The notes: a model not told the origin generated them from the sequence alone. A stretch of 64,000 bases of DNA from Blastococcus sp. PRF04-17 (GCF_023016265.1 NZ_CP095412.1:992001-1056000); one strand, 5' to 3'; shown: positions 1-8,428, numbered from the stretch's first letter. A program made the numbers and translations.

Positions 1-543
1 ACCGCCGGCGAGGTCGCGCCGGTGCTGCTCGGCGGCGCGGCCGCCGGGGTGCTGCTCGTCGGCGTCTTCCCGATCGACGGCAATGGGGCGCTGCACGCGA
101 TCGGGGCGGTGCTCTACCTGCTCGGCGGGGGGCTGGGGTTGATCGCCCTGGCCTACGCGGTGCGGCCGCGCTCGGAGGCACTGGGCACGACACTCGCGCT
201 GCTCGGCCTGGTGGGCACCGCGACGTCGGTGTTCTTCCTGACCGGTGTCGTGGGCTACCTGGGCGAGGGCGGCACGGAGCGGGCCGCCGCCTACGTCCTG
301 CCGATCGGGCTGGCGGTCGCCGCCGTCGTCCTCTGGCGTCAGGGCCCGGAGCCCGTCACCGATGCGCCGGTCCCCGGCGACGGGGTGGGCCGGCGCGAGG
401 AGCGTGCGCGCGAGCGGCAGCGGCGGGCTCAGCAGGCGCGGGAGCGGGACGCCGCCCTCGACGCCTTCGCACGCCGGCACACCGACACGACCGCGGACGA
501 CGACGAGGACCTCTGGTCGCCACCGGGCCGCAACCGGGACTGA
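1..543 (+). CDS. DUF998-like integral membrane protein, 3' part
   Basis: The reading frame is open from the first base, so the true start lies upstream of the window. The visible part has about four hydrophobic segments separated by short loops, with a P-x-D...H pattern early on like that of DUF998 membrane proteins, followed by a charged Arg/Ala-rich tail of about 60 residues that should be cytoplasmic. The function of DUF998 proteins is unknown. Its TGA is immediately followed by the stop codon of the convergent nitroreductase gene, with no spacer. The family assignment is moderate. Confidence 0.6.
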   Translation, partial: TAGEVAPVLLGGAAAGVLLVGVFPIDGNGALHAIGAVLYLLGGGLGLIALAYAVRPRSEALGTTLALLGLVGTATSVFFLTGVVGYLGEGGTERAAAYVLPIGLAVAAVVLWRQGPEPVTDAPVPGDGVGRREERARERQRRAQQARERDAALDAFARRHTDTTADDDEDLWSPPGRNRD

Positions 544-1551
544 TCAGCCCACGGGGGCGAAGCTCAGCACTTCACCCACCGGCCGGCGGCCGCTGACCGT
601 GCCGGTCGGCTCGGGCGGATACCCCATGCGCAGCAGCATCTGCGGATGGCCGACCAGCGAGAGCCGCGAGCGCATGCGGGTCCGGGTGGCCGGCCAGTCG
701 AGGGCCTGGGTGAGCGGAGAGGCGGCCAGGCCGGCGGCGGTGGCGTGCAGCAGCACCCGCCCGAGCGCTCGGCCGGACTGCAGCCAGGCGCGCCGGTCGT
801 CGTCCTCGGTGCCCAGGAGCAGCACGGTCGGTCGTTCGACGTCCGGCGGCGGCGCGTCGGCATCCCCCGGCGCGAGGAACTCCTGCTGTTCGCGCTGCCC
901 GACCACGAAGTCGCGGATCAGCCAGTTCGACGGACGGCTGTGCGGGTCCTCGCTGGGGACGGCGCCGACCGGGACGCCGTCGGGCGCGGTCGGGTCGGTC
1001 CGCAGCCAGGACTCGAGCTCCTTCAGGTACGCGGGATCACCCTGCTCCATCTCCTCGGCCCGCGAGATGAGGAAGACGGTCGCGACCTCCTCCTCCGAGC
1101 GCGTGATGGGCTTGACCCAGGTGTCGAACCGCCGCGCCTGGTCCTGCAGCCGGTCGACCAGTTCGGTCGGCACGGCCTGGGGCTGGAACGCGGCCCGGAC
1201 CGTGTGCCGCCGCTCGATGGCCTCGGCGAGCGTCCGCTCCTCGTCGCCGGGGCTGCGCAGGGCGGTCACCGCGATCCGGGCGAGGTGGTCGGGGTCGGCG
1301 TCGTCGGGCAGGAGGTCGACGTCGGCTGCGGCACCGGACGCGCCGAGGGCGACGACGGCGAACTCGATCGCGCTGCCGCAGCTGATGACCTGCTGCCGGC
1401 CGGTCGGGTCGAGCACCGGCAGGGCGCGGTTCCGGTCCAGGAACACGTCCAGCCGGTCCGCCGTCGCGACGAAGCGCCAGGGCTGCGTGTTGTGGATCGA
1501 CGGCGCCCGCGTGGCCGCGGCCACCACCCGCGTCCAGTCCTGCTCCTCCAC
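544..1551 (-). CDS. Acg-family FMN-dependent nitroreductase-like protein
   Basis: Protein of 335 residues with a GTG start. The N-terminal block contains RAPSIHNTQPWRF, the hallmark of the nitroreductase fold in the Acg (Rv2032-like) family, and the length matches that family (about 330). Acg-type proteins bind FMN but several lack the residues for NAD(P)H-driven nitroreduction, and in mycobacteria they belong to the dormancy (DosR) response; that role is family knowledge, not shown here. The next gene, divergent, encodes a PPOX flavin-fold protein, and such pairs are common in actinobacterial stress loci. The physiological substrate is unknown. Confidence 0.8.
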   Translation of the reverse strand: MEEQDWTRVVAAATRAPSIHNTQPWRFVATADRLDVFLDRNRALPVLDPTGRQQVISCGSAIEFAVVALGASGAAADVDLLPDDADPDHLARIAVTALRSPGDEERTLAEAIERRHTVRAAFQPQAVPTELVDRLQDQARRFDTWVKPITRSEEEVATVFLISRAEEMEQGDPAYLKELESWLRTDPTAPDGVPVGAVPSEDPHSRPSNWLIRDFVVGQREQQEFLAPGDADAPPPDVERPTVLLLGTEDDDRRAWLQSGRALGRVLLHATAAGLAASPLTQALDWPATRTRMRSRLSLVGHPQMLLRMGYPPEPTGTVSGRRPVGEVLSFAPVG

Positions 1552-1649
1552 GCCTGCCTCCCGGCTCGTCGGTGTGCGTCCTGCCTGTCGTGCCTACCCC
1601 ATCGCCCGCCGACCGTGCGCGCCCGCCCCGGTCTGGCGAGGATGGCGGC

Positions 1650-2096
1650 ATGTCCGACGCGACGATGGAGAGCATCCCCACCGACGAGTGCTACCGGCTC
1701 CTGGCCACGCACGAGATCGGGCGCATCGGCGTCAACGCCGAGCACTATCCCCTGATCCTGCCGGTCAACTACGGCATCGACGGCACCACCCTCGTGATCC
1801 GCACCCATCCGGGGACGATCCTGCGGGCCGCCCAGCACGCGAACGTCACGTTCCAGGTCGACGAGATCGACCGGGCCTCGCGCAGCGGCTGGAGCGTGCT
1901 GGTCCGCGGGCAGGCAGAGGAGGTCGGCCCCGAGCACCGGGCGGAGATCGTGGCCCGGACCGAGGCCACCGGCGTCCGGCCCTGGGCGCCGGGCGAGCAC
2001 GGGCACTGGGTGCGGCTGATCGTGCACGACATCTCGGGACGGCGGATCGTCCCCGGCCGGCTCCCGCCGCCCGTCGACCCCCGCGCGTACCTCTGA
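1650..2096 (+). CDS. pyridoxamine 5'-phosphate oxidase (PPOX) family protein
   Basis: Protein of 148 residues. I chose the ATG at 1650 because upstream in-frame codons encode only low-complexity Pro/Arg sequence, while from here the protein reads like other short PPOX proteins: an ECYRLL-type helix followed by LATHEIGRIGV and the LPVNYGIDG strand. The fold is a split beta-barrel that binds FMN, F420 or heme; these short actinobacterial members are rarely true PNP oxidases. It diverges from the Acg-like gene across about 100 bp, so both may share a stress-responsive control region. Substrate and cofactor cannot be told from sequence alone. Confidence 0.8.
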   Translation: MSDATMESIPTDECYRLLATHEIGRIGVNAEHYPLILPVNYGIDGTTLVIRTHPGTILRAAQHANVTFQVDEIDRASRSGWSVLVRGQAEEVGPEHRAEIVARTEATGVRPWAPGEHGHWVRLIVHDISGRRIVPGRLPPPVDPRAYL

Positions 2097-2306
2097 GGCA
2101 TTAGGCGCCGCCCCCTTCCCTAGGCCGGCTGCTGCCCAGACCGGTGCTCGAGCCATAACCCAGGACTGCGCCAGCTGAGTCGCCACCACTTGGTGGCCGC
2201 TCGCTGGTCTGAAGGTCGATTTAGGGGCCAGCAGCATAGGATGGTCTCGCGTGAACGCCGTAGCCACGGTTCGATGCGTCACGACGAGCCATCGGGAGAC
2301 TCAGCA

Positions 2307-3566
2307 TTGATTCACGGATTGCAGCTAACGAATTTCAAGAGTTTTGAGAGGTCTTCCTTCCAGCTCGCGCCGTTCACGCTCCTTGTCGGAGCGAACGCCA
2401 GCGGCAAATCCAACGTCCGCGAGGCCTTGCGGTTTCTGCATGGAGTGTCTCGGGGGTACACGCTCGCGGAGATCGTCGGCGAGAAGTGGGTTGAGGGCGG
2501 TGTGCGCGTGTGGACGGGCGTGCGGGGAGGTGCAGCCCAGGTCGCTCGCTTCGACTCCAGTACATTCTCACTGTGCGTCGAATTTTCGGCGGCGCCCGAG
2601 GGCGGGAAGACCGTACGCTTCAACTACCTCATCGAGGTGGAGCGCCTAGAGGACAATACTTTGAGGGTCATTCGAGAGCACTTGAAGGAATCGAACAGGT
2701 ACATCTTCGACACACATCCCGATGGCGATCCCCGCGGCCACGCCCCGCCGATGCTGAAGGCGCGAATCAGAAAGGGGGGCGGCGGATACCCTCCCGACGA
2801 TTCGTTCCTCGATGACCGGCCAATCCTTGTACAGATGCTGACGTCTAGCGTCGCGACGGAGATTACGAAGCGGCCACTAAGGCTTGCTCTGTCATTCCTC
2901 TCCTCCATGGTCTTTCTAGATCTCAATCCTCATGCAGCTAGAGATGCCAGCCCCGTGGGGATCGCCATTCTCGGCGATAGAGGAGAGAATCTATCCTCGG
3001 TTCTCTACAACATTTGCAAGGATGAGCGGCGTAAGGCGCAGCTCACTTCCTGGGTTCGCGCCCTGACACCTATGGATGCCGTCGACGTCAGTTTCCGAGA
3101 AGACCTCAACGGTCGAGTGCTCGCACTGCTCGTCGAGGATCGGGGTGACATCACGCCTCTCACTTCGGCCTCCGATGGCACCGTGCGGTTTTTGGCGATG
3201 ATCGCGGCCCTGATGAATCCTGCTCGCCCGCAATTTCTGTTCTTTGAAGAGATTGAGAACGGCATACACCCCAACCGAGTGTACCTCCTCCTAGACTTGA
3301 TCAGTCAAAGCGTTACTGCTAACAGGTCGCAGATCGTTGCGACTTCACACTCGCCGCAGATGTTGGTGCACGCCTACCGGTCAGACGACGCCAGTCCCTC
3401 ACTTGTATTTCGAGACGAAGCGGGAAGGTCGCACGTGGTCGATGTTCAGGCGGCGGAGGAGCTGCGCCGCATCCTCGACGTCGAAGATCCAGCCTCATTG
3501 ATGGCGGCGGGATGGTTCGAGGATACCGCCGCCTTCCTGAGCGATCACTTCGAGTTCACTCACTGA
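2307..3566 (+). CDS. OLD/AAA_21-type ATPase of a two-gene module
   Basis: Predicted SMC/ABC-like ATPase of 419 residues. From the chosen TTG the protein begins I-H-G-L-Q-L-T-N-F-K-S-F, the usual N-terminus of this family, and GGGAG lies 8 nt upstream (2294-2298); ATGs at 2241 and 2274 are alternatives. Walker A is GANASGKS (about residues 28-35), a signature-like segment SDGTVRFLAM lies near 290, Walker B is FLFFEEIE near 310, and the switch histidine is in TSHSPQML. The stop overlaps the next start (TGATG), so the two proteins are probably made together. Codon use is clearly more AT-rich than in flanking genes, suggesting acquisition. Architecture resembles OLD, PARIS and AbiL ATPases; a defence role is inference. 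Confidence 0.75.
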   Translation: MIHGLQLTNFKSFERSSFQLAPFTLLVGANASGKSNVREALRFLHGVSRGYTLAEIVGEKWVEGGVRVWTGVRGGAAQVARFDSSTFSLCVEFSAAPEGGKTVRFNYLIEVERLEDNTLRVIREHLKESNRYIFDTHPDGDPRGHAPPMLKARIRKGGGGYPPDDSFLDDRPILVQMLTSSVATEITKRPLRLALSFLSSMVFLDLNPHAARDASPVGIAILGDRGENLSSVLYNICKDERRKAQLTSWVRALTPMDAVDVSFREDLNGRVLALLVEDRGDITPLTSASDGTVRFLAMIAALMNPARPQFLFFEEIENGIHPNRVYLLLDLISQSVTANRSQIVATSHSPQMLVHAYRSDDASPSLVFRDEAGRSHVVDVQAAEELRRILDVEDPASLMAAGWFEDTAAFLSDHFEFTH

Positions 3567-4129
3567 TGACGTACAACGTTCTTGTTATTCCCGAGGATGC
3601 CACCAAAGATCATTACATTCTCAAGCCGATAGTCCAGGCCATGCTGGGCCACGCCGGAAGACCGCACGCGCGGGTTCGAGTCATGATCGATCCGGCCGTC
3701 CAAGGTATTTCGAATTTGACGAGCAACTTTCTGGAAGACGTTATTCAGCGCTATCCAATGGTCGACGCTTTCGTCCTCTGCGTTGACCGAGACGGCGTTA
3801 GCGGTCGCGATACGGCGATGAGCAACCGAGAAACGGCGGCACAGGCTCACCTGCTTCCGTCGCAGAGCTTTTTCGCCACTACCGCGCACCAGGAACTGGA
3901 AGTCTGGTGCCTTGCTGGCATGGACGATCTGCCCAAGGGTTGGCGTTGGCAAGCGATCCGCGCGGACGCCAGCGCAAAAGAAAACTACTACGAACCTTAC
4001 GCGGGGCGCCGTGGACTCCTAGATGCTCCCGGGGATGGTCGGGAGATCTTGGGGCGCGAGGCAGCCACTCGGTATAGGGCCGTCCGGACGCGTTGCGGCG
4101 AAGTGGCGCAACTCGAACAGCGCTTCTGA
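3566..4129 (+). CDS. TOPRIM-like (DUF4276/DUF4435-type) partner protein
   Basis: Protein of 187 residues whose ATG overlaps the ATPase stop (TGATG), implying translational coupling. The first strand ends in IPEDATKD (E10), and a second strand ends in VLCVDRDG (D74, D76). An acidic residue after strand one followed by DxD is the metal-binding layout of TOPRIM nucleases and primases. HQELEVWCLAG near 108-118 resembles a conserved segment of small ATPase-partner proteins. TOPRIM partners of ATPases act as nucleases in OLD, PARIS (AriB) and related systems; nuclease activity here is inferred. AT-richer than its neighbours, like the ATPase. It ends 17 bp before the convergent EamA gene. Confidence 0.6.
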   Translation: MTYNVLVIPEDATKDHYILKPIVQAMLGHAGRPHARVRVMIDPAVQGISNLTSNFLEDVIQRYPMVDAFVLCVDRDGVSGRDTAMSNRETAAQAHLLPSQSFFATTAHQELEVWCLAGMDDLPKGWRWQAIRADASAKENYYEPYAGRRGLLDAPGDGREILGREAATRYRAVRTRCGEVAQLEQRF

Positions 4130-4146
4130 TCGCGACTGTTGAGCGC

Positions 4147-5106
4147 TTAGACCAAGGGGCCGGCCTCCTGCGCCGGGGGCATCGGCGGGCGGACCCGGCC
4201 GCGCCGGCGCGAGAGCGCGACCCCGGCCAGGCAGACCGCGCCGCCGACCAGGGCCAGCGGTGGCGGCACCTCGTGGAGCAGCAGCCAGCCGAGCAGGATG
4301 ACCAGGGGCGGCACCAGGTAGGTGGTGACAGCCAGCTTGCCGGCGTCCATGCGGCTCAGCGCGTACGCCCAGGTGGTGAACGCCAGCGCGGTCGGCACCG
4401 CGCCGAGGTACACCATGCCCAGCACCGAACCGGCCGGCGCGGCCGCGACCTCGTCGGCCAGGGCGCCGGCCCAGGGCAGCCAGCACACCGCGCCGATGGC
4501 GCAGGCGAGGAACGTGACCTGCAGGCCGGGCAGCCGCCGCAGCAGGGGCTTCTGCGCGACCACTCCCCCGGCGTAGGTGACCGCCGCGACGACGCAGAAC
4601 ACGACGCCGACGACATCGGTCTCCGCGCTCCGGGTGGCCAGGCCGATGAGCACGACACCGGTGAACGCGACGGCGATGCCCGCGATCAGCCAACGCGGGA
4701 AGCCCTCGCCCAGCAGCAGTCCGGCGAACGCCGCGATCAGGATCGGCCCGATGTTCACCAGCATCGCCGTCGTCCCGGCGTCCAGGTACTGCTCGGCTGC
4801 GTTGAGTGCGACGTTGTAGACGCCGAACCACCCGACGCCGCAGACGACGACGAGCGCCCACTCGGACCGGGTCGGCCGCACCCACCGCCGCGCACCGGCC
4901 AGCAGCAGGCCGAGGGCGGCGGTGCCGACCAGCAGGCGGCCGAGAGCGAGGGCTCCGGGTGAGAGGTCCTCACCCACGCCGCGGATGGCCACGAAGGTCG
5001 AGGCCCACGCGACGAGGGTGACCACCACGGCGAGGACCGTGCGGGCCCCGGGACCGCTCGGCGGCGTGGCCGGCACGGTGGCGGACGGGGCGAGCTGCGT
5101 GGTCAC
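4147..5106 (-). CDS. EamA-family (DMT superfamily) transporter
   Basis: Protein of 319 residues with a GTG start. It consists of two tandem repeats of about five hydrophobic helices each, the layout of the 10-TM drug/metabolite transporter superfamily. Typical features are the early WASTFVAIR segment and the PPLVILLGWLLLHE motif in the second half. Members export amino acids, metabolites or drugs; the substrate is not deducible. A short Pro-rich cytoplasmic tail follows the last helix. Single gene, convergent with the TOPRIM-like gene. Confidence 0.85.
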   Translation of the reverse strand: MTTQLAPSATVPATPPSGPGARTVLAVVVTLVAWASTFVAIRGVGEDLSPGALALGRLLVGTAALGLLLAGARRWVRPTRSEWALVVVCGVGWFGVYNVALNAAEQYLDAGTTAMLVNIGPILIAAFAGLLLGEGFPRWLIAGIAVAFTGVVLIGLATRSAETDVVGVVFCVVAAVTYAGGVVAQKPLLRRLPGLQVTFLACAIGAVCWLPWAGALADEVAAAPAGSVLGMVYLGAVPTALAFTTWAYALSRMDAGKLAVTTYLVPPLVILLGWLLLHEVPPPLALVGGAVCLAGVALSRRRGRVRPPMPPAQEAGPLV

Positions 5107-5293
5107 GACCGCAATCTAGGCAGGACCTCCGACCGGTTCCGGCGGTTTCCGGACGGGGCGTCGGTGTCGGCCGTCCCGCTGCGGGATCTGGCAGGACCGG
5201 TGCGGTTCGCCCGCTGCGTGCGCGGCCACCGGGCTCAGGTGGGCCAGCTCGAGGACGTCGACCAGCGCCGGCGTCCCGGAACGGGCTCCTGTC

Positions 5294-6042
5294 TCACCCG
5301 TGCAGGTGCTGGGTGTAGGTCCGCCGTCCGCGGGCGCCGCCGGTCGGCACCGCCGCGCCGTCCCGCAGCGCCGAGCTCATCCGGCCCGGGACGGGGGTCG
5401 CGACCACGTGCGTTCCTGGGGCGCGGGCCGAGACCCAGGCCCGGGCCAGGTCCGCGGCGGAGAGCTCCTCGGGGCCGCCGAACTCGACGGCGCCGCCGCC
5501 GGTGGGCCGGACACCACCTCGACGACGTGCGCAGCCACCTCGCCGGCGTCGACCGGCTGCACCCGCCAGCCCATCGGCACGGGCAGGACCGGCCCCTTGC
5601 GGGCAGAGTCGAGGAGGAAGTCGACGAGGTCGTGGAACTGGGTGACGCGCAGGAGGGTCACCGGCAGGCCGGAGGCGAGCAGCACCTGCTCGGCGGCGAA
5701 CTTGGCGCGGTAGTAGCCGAAGGGGATGCGGTCGACCCCGACGATCGAGACGTAGACGAGGTGCCGCAGGCGCTCCCGGTCCGCCGCCTGGACCACCCGC
5801 CGGGTGCCTGCGACGTCGACCTCCCACGGGTCCCCGCCGGGGTATCCCGTCGCCGCGTGGACGACGACCTCCGCCCCGGCCAGCGCCGTCCCGAGATCCC
5901 GTCCGGTGGCCAGGTCACCCCGCACTCCGCCCGGGCCGGTGCCCCGGCGTGACATCTGCCGCACCGTGTGACCGGCGGCCTGCAGCGGCCCGAGGAGGTG
6001 CTGTCCGAGGCGGCCGGTGCCGCCGGTCACGAGAACGTCCAC
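5294..6042 (-). pseudogene. NmrA-like NAD(P)-binding protein, frameshifted
   Basis: From a GTG at 6042 the protein starts MDVLVTGGTGRLGQHLL, the Rossmann glycine motif of atypical short-chain dehydrogenases, and continues with the VHAATGYP and YYRAKFAAE segments of the NmrA/SDR_a5 type. At about 5500-5515 (in GPP before GGGAVEF) the frame breaks: the C-terminal part (VEFGGPEELSAADLARAW to the stop) lies in another frame, and one added base would restore a protein of about 248 residues. The IS110 element begins directly upstream of the start codon, so the natural promoter may also be lost. Either a decaying gene or a sequencing error. Confidence 0.75.
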
Positions 6043-6055
6043 GCGTGGCTCCTAT

Positions 6056-7360
6056 GTCAAGCCGCCTGCGGCAGGCAAGCCGCGGCGGGTTGGTCGGTGG
6101 GTCGTAGCAGGTTGAAGACGATGCGGGCCAGGCGTCGCTTGAGGGCGCGCAGGGCCTCCATCGAGCTGTCACCTTCGCTGCGTCGGCGCTGGTAGTAGGC
6201 GCGTCCGAGGCAGCCGTCGAGACGGATCTGGGTGACCGCGATGCGATGCAGCGCGGCGTTGAGCTGGCGGTTGCCGCCGCGGGCCAGTCGATGCCGGTTC
6301 GTCTTGCCCGAGGAGGCCGGGATCGGCGCTGCGCCGGCGTGCATGGCGAAACAGGCCTCGGAACGGAATCGGGTGGGGTTGGCCGTCTCGCCGACCAGCT
6401 TCGCGGCGGTGAGCGGCCCGCAGCCGGGCAGGTCGAGCAGCTGTGGCGCCTGCGCCGAGACCAGGCCGGTGATCTCCCGCTCGAGGGCATTGACCCGGAC
6501 GGTCAGCTCGCGGATGTCGGTGAGGATCTCCAGCGCCAACCGCCGGACCAGTGAGGCCGGCAGCGCCTGGAGCCGGGCGTGCACCCGGTCCAGTTCCTTG
6601 GTCCGGTTCAGGCCGCGGGCGATCGGGTCGATGTCGGGATCGAGTTCGTGCAGGTGCCAGCGCAGCCGGTTCTGCGCCTTGGTGCGGATCTCCACCAGAT
6701 CCTCGCGCCGGTCGACCAGCAGCTTCAGCTCTCGGGAGGCATGCGTGTGCTCGGCGCGGGCCAACCCGGGTTCACGCAGCGCCGCCCGGCCGATGGCCAG
6801 CGCGTCGATCGGATCGGACTTTCCCCGAGTGCGAGCACTCGTGCGGGTCTGGGCCATCAGCTTCGGCGGCACCCGCACCACGACCGCGGCCGCATCCAGC
6901 AGCGCCCGCTCCAGCCGCGACGACACATGCCGGCAGTCCTCGACCGCGAACTCCACCGACTCCTCGGTGAACTCCCGGCGCGCCCAGCGCAGCAGCTGCC
7001 GGTGCCCGGCGTCGGTGGCGCGCACCGTGACCGCCGATCCGACCTGCCGACCAGCCTCATCCACGGCCACCGCGCAGTGCGTCATCTTGTGGACGTCGAT
7101 CCCAATCGTCATCACCATGGAGGCGTCTCCTTTCTGCAGGAGGGGACGGTTGGGCCGGCCGGCGGACACACCTCAGTGGGGGCGCAGCCACGCTCCTATC
7201 AAGTCACGCCGGTCGGCCCTGACCAGCGATGATCGGCACAACGCATGATCGCCAGCTCCACCAGGAGCGGCACGCAGTCTGCGAGCCAGATCATCACCGG
7301 CCAGGATCCCAACCCCCGCAACCAGACGGCGCGGTGCTCAGCACCCTGACACTGAGGTGC
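6056..7360 (-). mobile_element. IS110-family insertion sequence
   Basis: Contains one DEDD transposase gene (6057-7118), read leftward, whose stop lies one base inside the presumed left boundary, as in elements with a very short right end. IS110 elements normally lack inverted repeats and usually make no long target duplication, so limits are hard to set. An 8-bp direct repeat, GCTCCTAT, occurs at 6048-6055 and 7192-7199 and could mark ends, but that leaves only about 75 nt before the transposase. The non-coding stretch continues to the hydrolase gene at 7424, and a 10-bp inverted repeat (7169-7178 / 7350-7359) suggests the element extends to about 7360. The right boundary is therefore approximate. 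Confidence 0.7.
6057..7118 (-). CDS. IS110-family transposase (DEDD recombinase)
   Basis: Protein of 353 residues. I chose the ATG at 7118 because AGGAG lies about 8 nt upstream and the protein then opens MVMTIGIDVHK, the first catalytic Asp motif. Further catalytic segments are FAVEDC, KSDPIDA, and in the C-terminal Transposase_20 domain LLDLPGCGP and PASSGKTNRHRLARGGN, which holds the active-site serine. The length is normal for the family, with no break, so it is probably functional. IS110 recombinases use a bridge RNA encoded in the non-coding end next to the gene to choose target and donor (established for IS621). Confidence 0.92.
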   Translation of the reverse strand: MVMTIGIDVHKMTHCAVAVDEAGRQVGSAVTVRATDAGHRQLLRWARREFTEESVEFAVEDCRHVSSRLERALLDAAAVVVRVPPKLMAQTRTSARTRGKSDPIDALAIGRAALREPGLARAEHTHASRELKLLVDRREDLVEIRTKAQNRLRWHLHELDPDIDPIARGLNRTKELDRVHARLQALPASLVRRLALEILTDIRELTVRVNALEREITGLVSAQAPQLLDLPGCGPLTAAKLVGETANPTRFRSEACFAMHAGAAPIPASSGKTNRHRLARGGNRQLNAALHRIAVTQIRLDGCLGRAYYQRRRSEGDSSMEALRALKRRLARIVFNLLRPTDQPAAACLPQAA

Positions 7361-7423
7361 AGTCTGTCGGGCCGGCGGGGATCGGAACAGCCCCGTCCGC
7401 CGGCGACGGGGCAGGATGCCGGG
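7119..7423 (-). ncRNA. non-coding end of IS110, possible bridge-RNA region
   Basis: A gene-free stretch of 305 bp upstream of the transposase. CACCTCAGTG at 7169-7178 and its exact reverse complement at 7350-7359 would enclose about 190 nt, near the size of known bridge RNAs (177 nt in IS621). Inside lie a GGTGC-TCA-GCACC hairpin at 7333-7345 and the inverted pair GATGATC (7228-7234) / GATCATC (7289-7295). I could not identify target- or donor-binding loops. The same stretch must also carry the promoter of the hydrolase at 7424 if the element ends earlier. Confidence 0.3.
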
Positions 7424-8419
7424 GTGCCCGCTCCACATCCGCCGTCCGAACCCATCGACTCCGGCCTGCTCGACGTCGGGGGCGGCCACGCCGTCCACTG
7501 GGAGGTGCACGGCGCTCCCGGCGGCCTGCCGGCGGTGGTGGTGCACGGCGGGCCGGGCGCTCCGGCGAGGGGCATGCACCGGCTGCTCGACCCGGCGACC
7601 TGGCGCTGCGTCGTCCTCCATCAGCGCAACTGCGGCCTGAGCACGCCGTCGGCGGCCGACCCCGCCACCGACCTGTCGGGCAACACGACCGCTGCGCTGG
7701 TCACCGACATGGAGGCCGTGCGGGCGCACCTCGGCATCGACCGGTGGCTGGTGTTCGGCGCCTCGTGGGGCACGACGCTCGGGCTGGCCTACGCCGAGGC
7801 CCATCCCGAGCGGGTCTCGGCGATGGTGCTGCTGGCCGTCGGCACGACCGGCGAGCGCGAGGTCACCTGGATCACCAGGGACATGGGCCGGATCTGGCCG
7901 GAGGCGTGGGCGCGCTTCCGCGACGGCGTCCCCGAGGCCGACCGCGACGGCGACCTGGCGACCGCCTACGCACGACTGCTCGCCTCGCCCGACGCGGCGG
8001 TGCGCGAGGAGGCGGCGCGCAACTGGTGTGCCTGGGAGGACGTGCACGTCTCCCTCGACCCGGCGTGGCAGCCGAACCCGAGGTTCGAGGACCCCGTCTT
8101 CCGGCTGGAGTTCGCCCGGCTGGTCACGCACTACTGGTCGAACCGCGCCTTCCTCCCCGACGGCCAGCTGCTGCGCGATGCCGGCCGGCTGGCCGGCATC
8201 CCCGGCGTCCTGGTCACCGGCCGGTTCGACGTCAGCGGTCCGCCGGACATCGCCTGGCACCTGCACCGGGCCTGGCCCGGCAGCGAGCTGATCATCGAGG
8301 AGGGCGGTGGACACGGAACCGGGCAGGGCGCCGTCCTGGACGACGCCTTCACCCGGCTCGCCGGCGTCGTCGGCGTGGCGAACCGGTCCGGTCCGAGCGG
8401 TATCTCACAGACGAGATAA
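7424..8419 (+). CDS. alpha/beta hydrolase, proline iminopeptidase-like (S33)
   Basis: Protein of 331 residues from the GTG at 7424, the usual length for prolyl aminopeptidases (about 310-330). Oxyanion-hole motif VVVHGGPGAPA, a diverged LHQRNCGLSTPS in place of the common DQRGCGRS, nucleophile elbow GASWGT (Ser), acid in TGRFDVSGP and histidine in EGGGHGTG. The family removes N-terminal proline or hydrolyses small amides and esters; the altered DQRG motif makes exact specificity uncertain. Codons upstream of 7424 in the same frame look non-coding. Its last codons overlap a perfect inverted repeat just upstream of the HTH-MurA gene. Confidence 0.85.
   Translation: MPAPHPPSEPIDSGLLDVGGGHAVHWEVHGAPGGLPAVVVHGGPGAPARGMHRLLDPATWRCVVLHQRNCGLSTPSAADPATDLSGNTTAALVTDMEAVRAHLGIDRWLVFGASWGTTLGLAYAEAHPERVSAMVLLAVGTTGEREVTWITRDMGRIWPEAWARFRDGVPEADRDGDLATAYARLLASPDAAVREEAARNWCAWEDVHVSLDPAWQPNPRFEDPVFRLEFARLVTHYWSNRAFLPDGQLLRDAGRLAGIPGVLVTGRFDVSGPPDIAWHLHRAWPGSELIIEEGGGHGTGQGAVLDDAFTRLAGVVGVANRSGPSGISQTR
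8401..8418. promoter_or_regulatory. candidate operator upstream of the HTH-MurA gene
   Basis: TATCTC-ACAGAC-GAGATA is a perfect 6-bp inverted repeat with a 6-nt spacer, ending 10 nt before the GTG of the next gene, whose product carries an XRE-type HTH. The arrangement suggests autoregulation. It also forms the last codons and stop of the hydrolase gene. Confidence 0.4.
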
Positions 8420-8428
8420 CGTGTTCGG

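Noticed and set aside
245-2104. Plus-strand open frame of 619 codons
   Set aside because: Overlaps the Acg-like gene in antisense and consists of Ser/Arg/Pro-rich shadow sequence.
5107-5293. Possible remnant gene between the EamA and NmrA-like genes
   Set aside because: No frame shows a recognisable domain or codon pattern distinct from random high-GC sequence.
6048-7199. GCTCCTAT direct repeat as a definite IS110 target duplication
   Set aside because: IS110 elements usually make no such duplication, and this right end would leave no room for a bridge RNA; kept only as a possible boundary hint.
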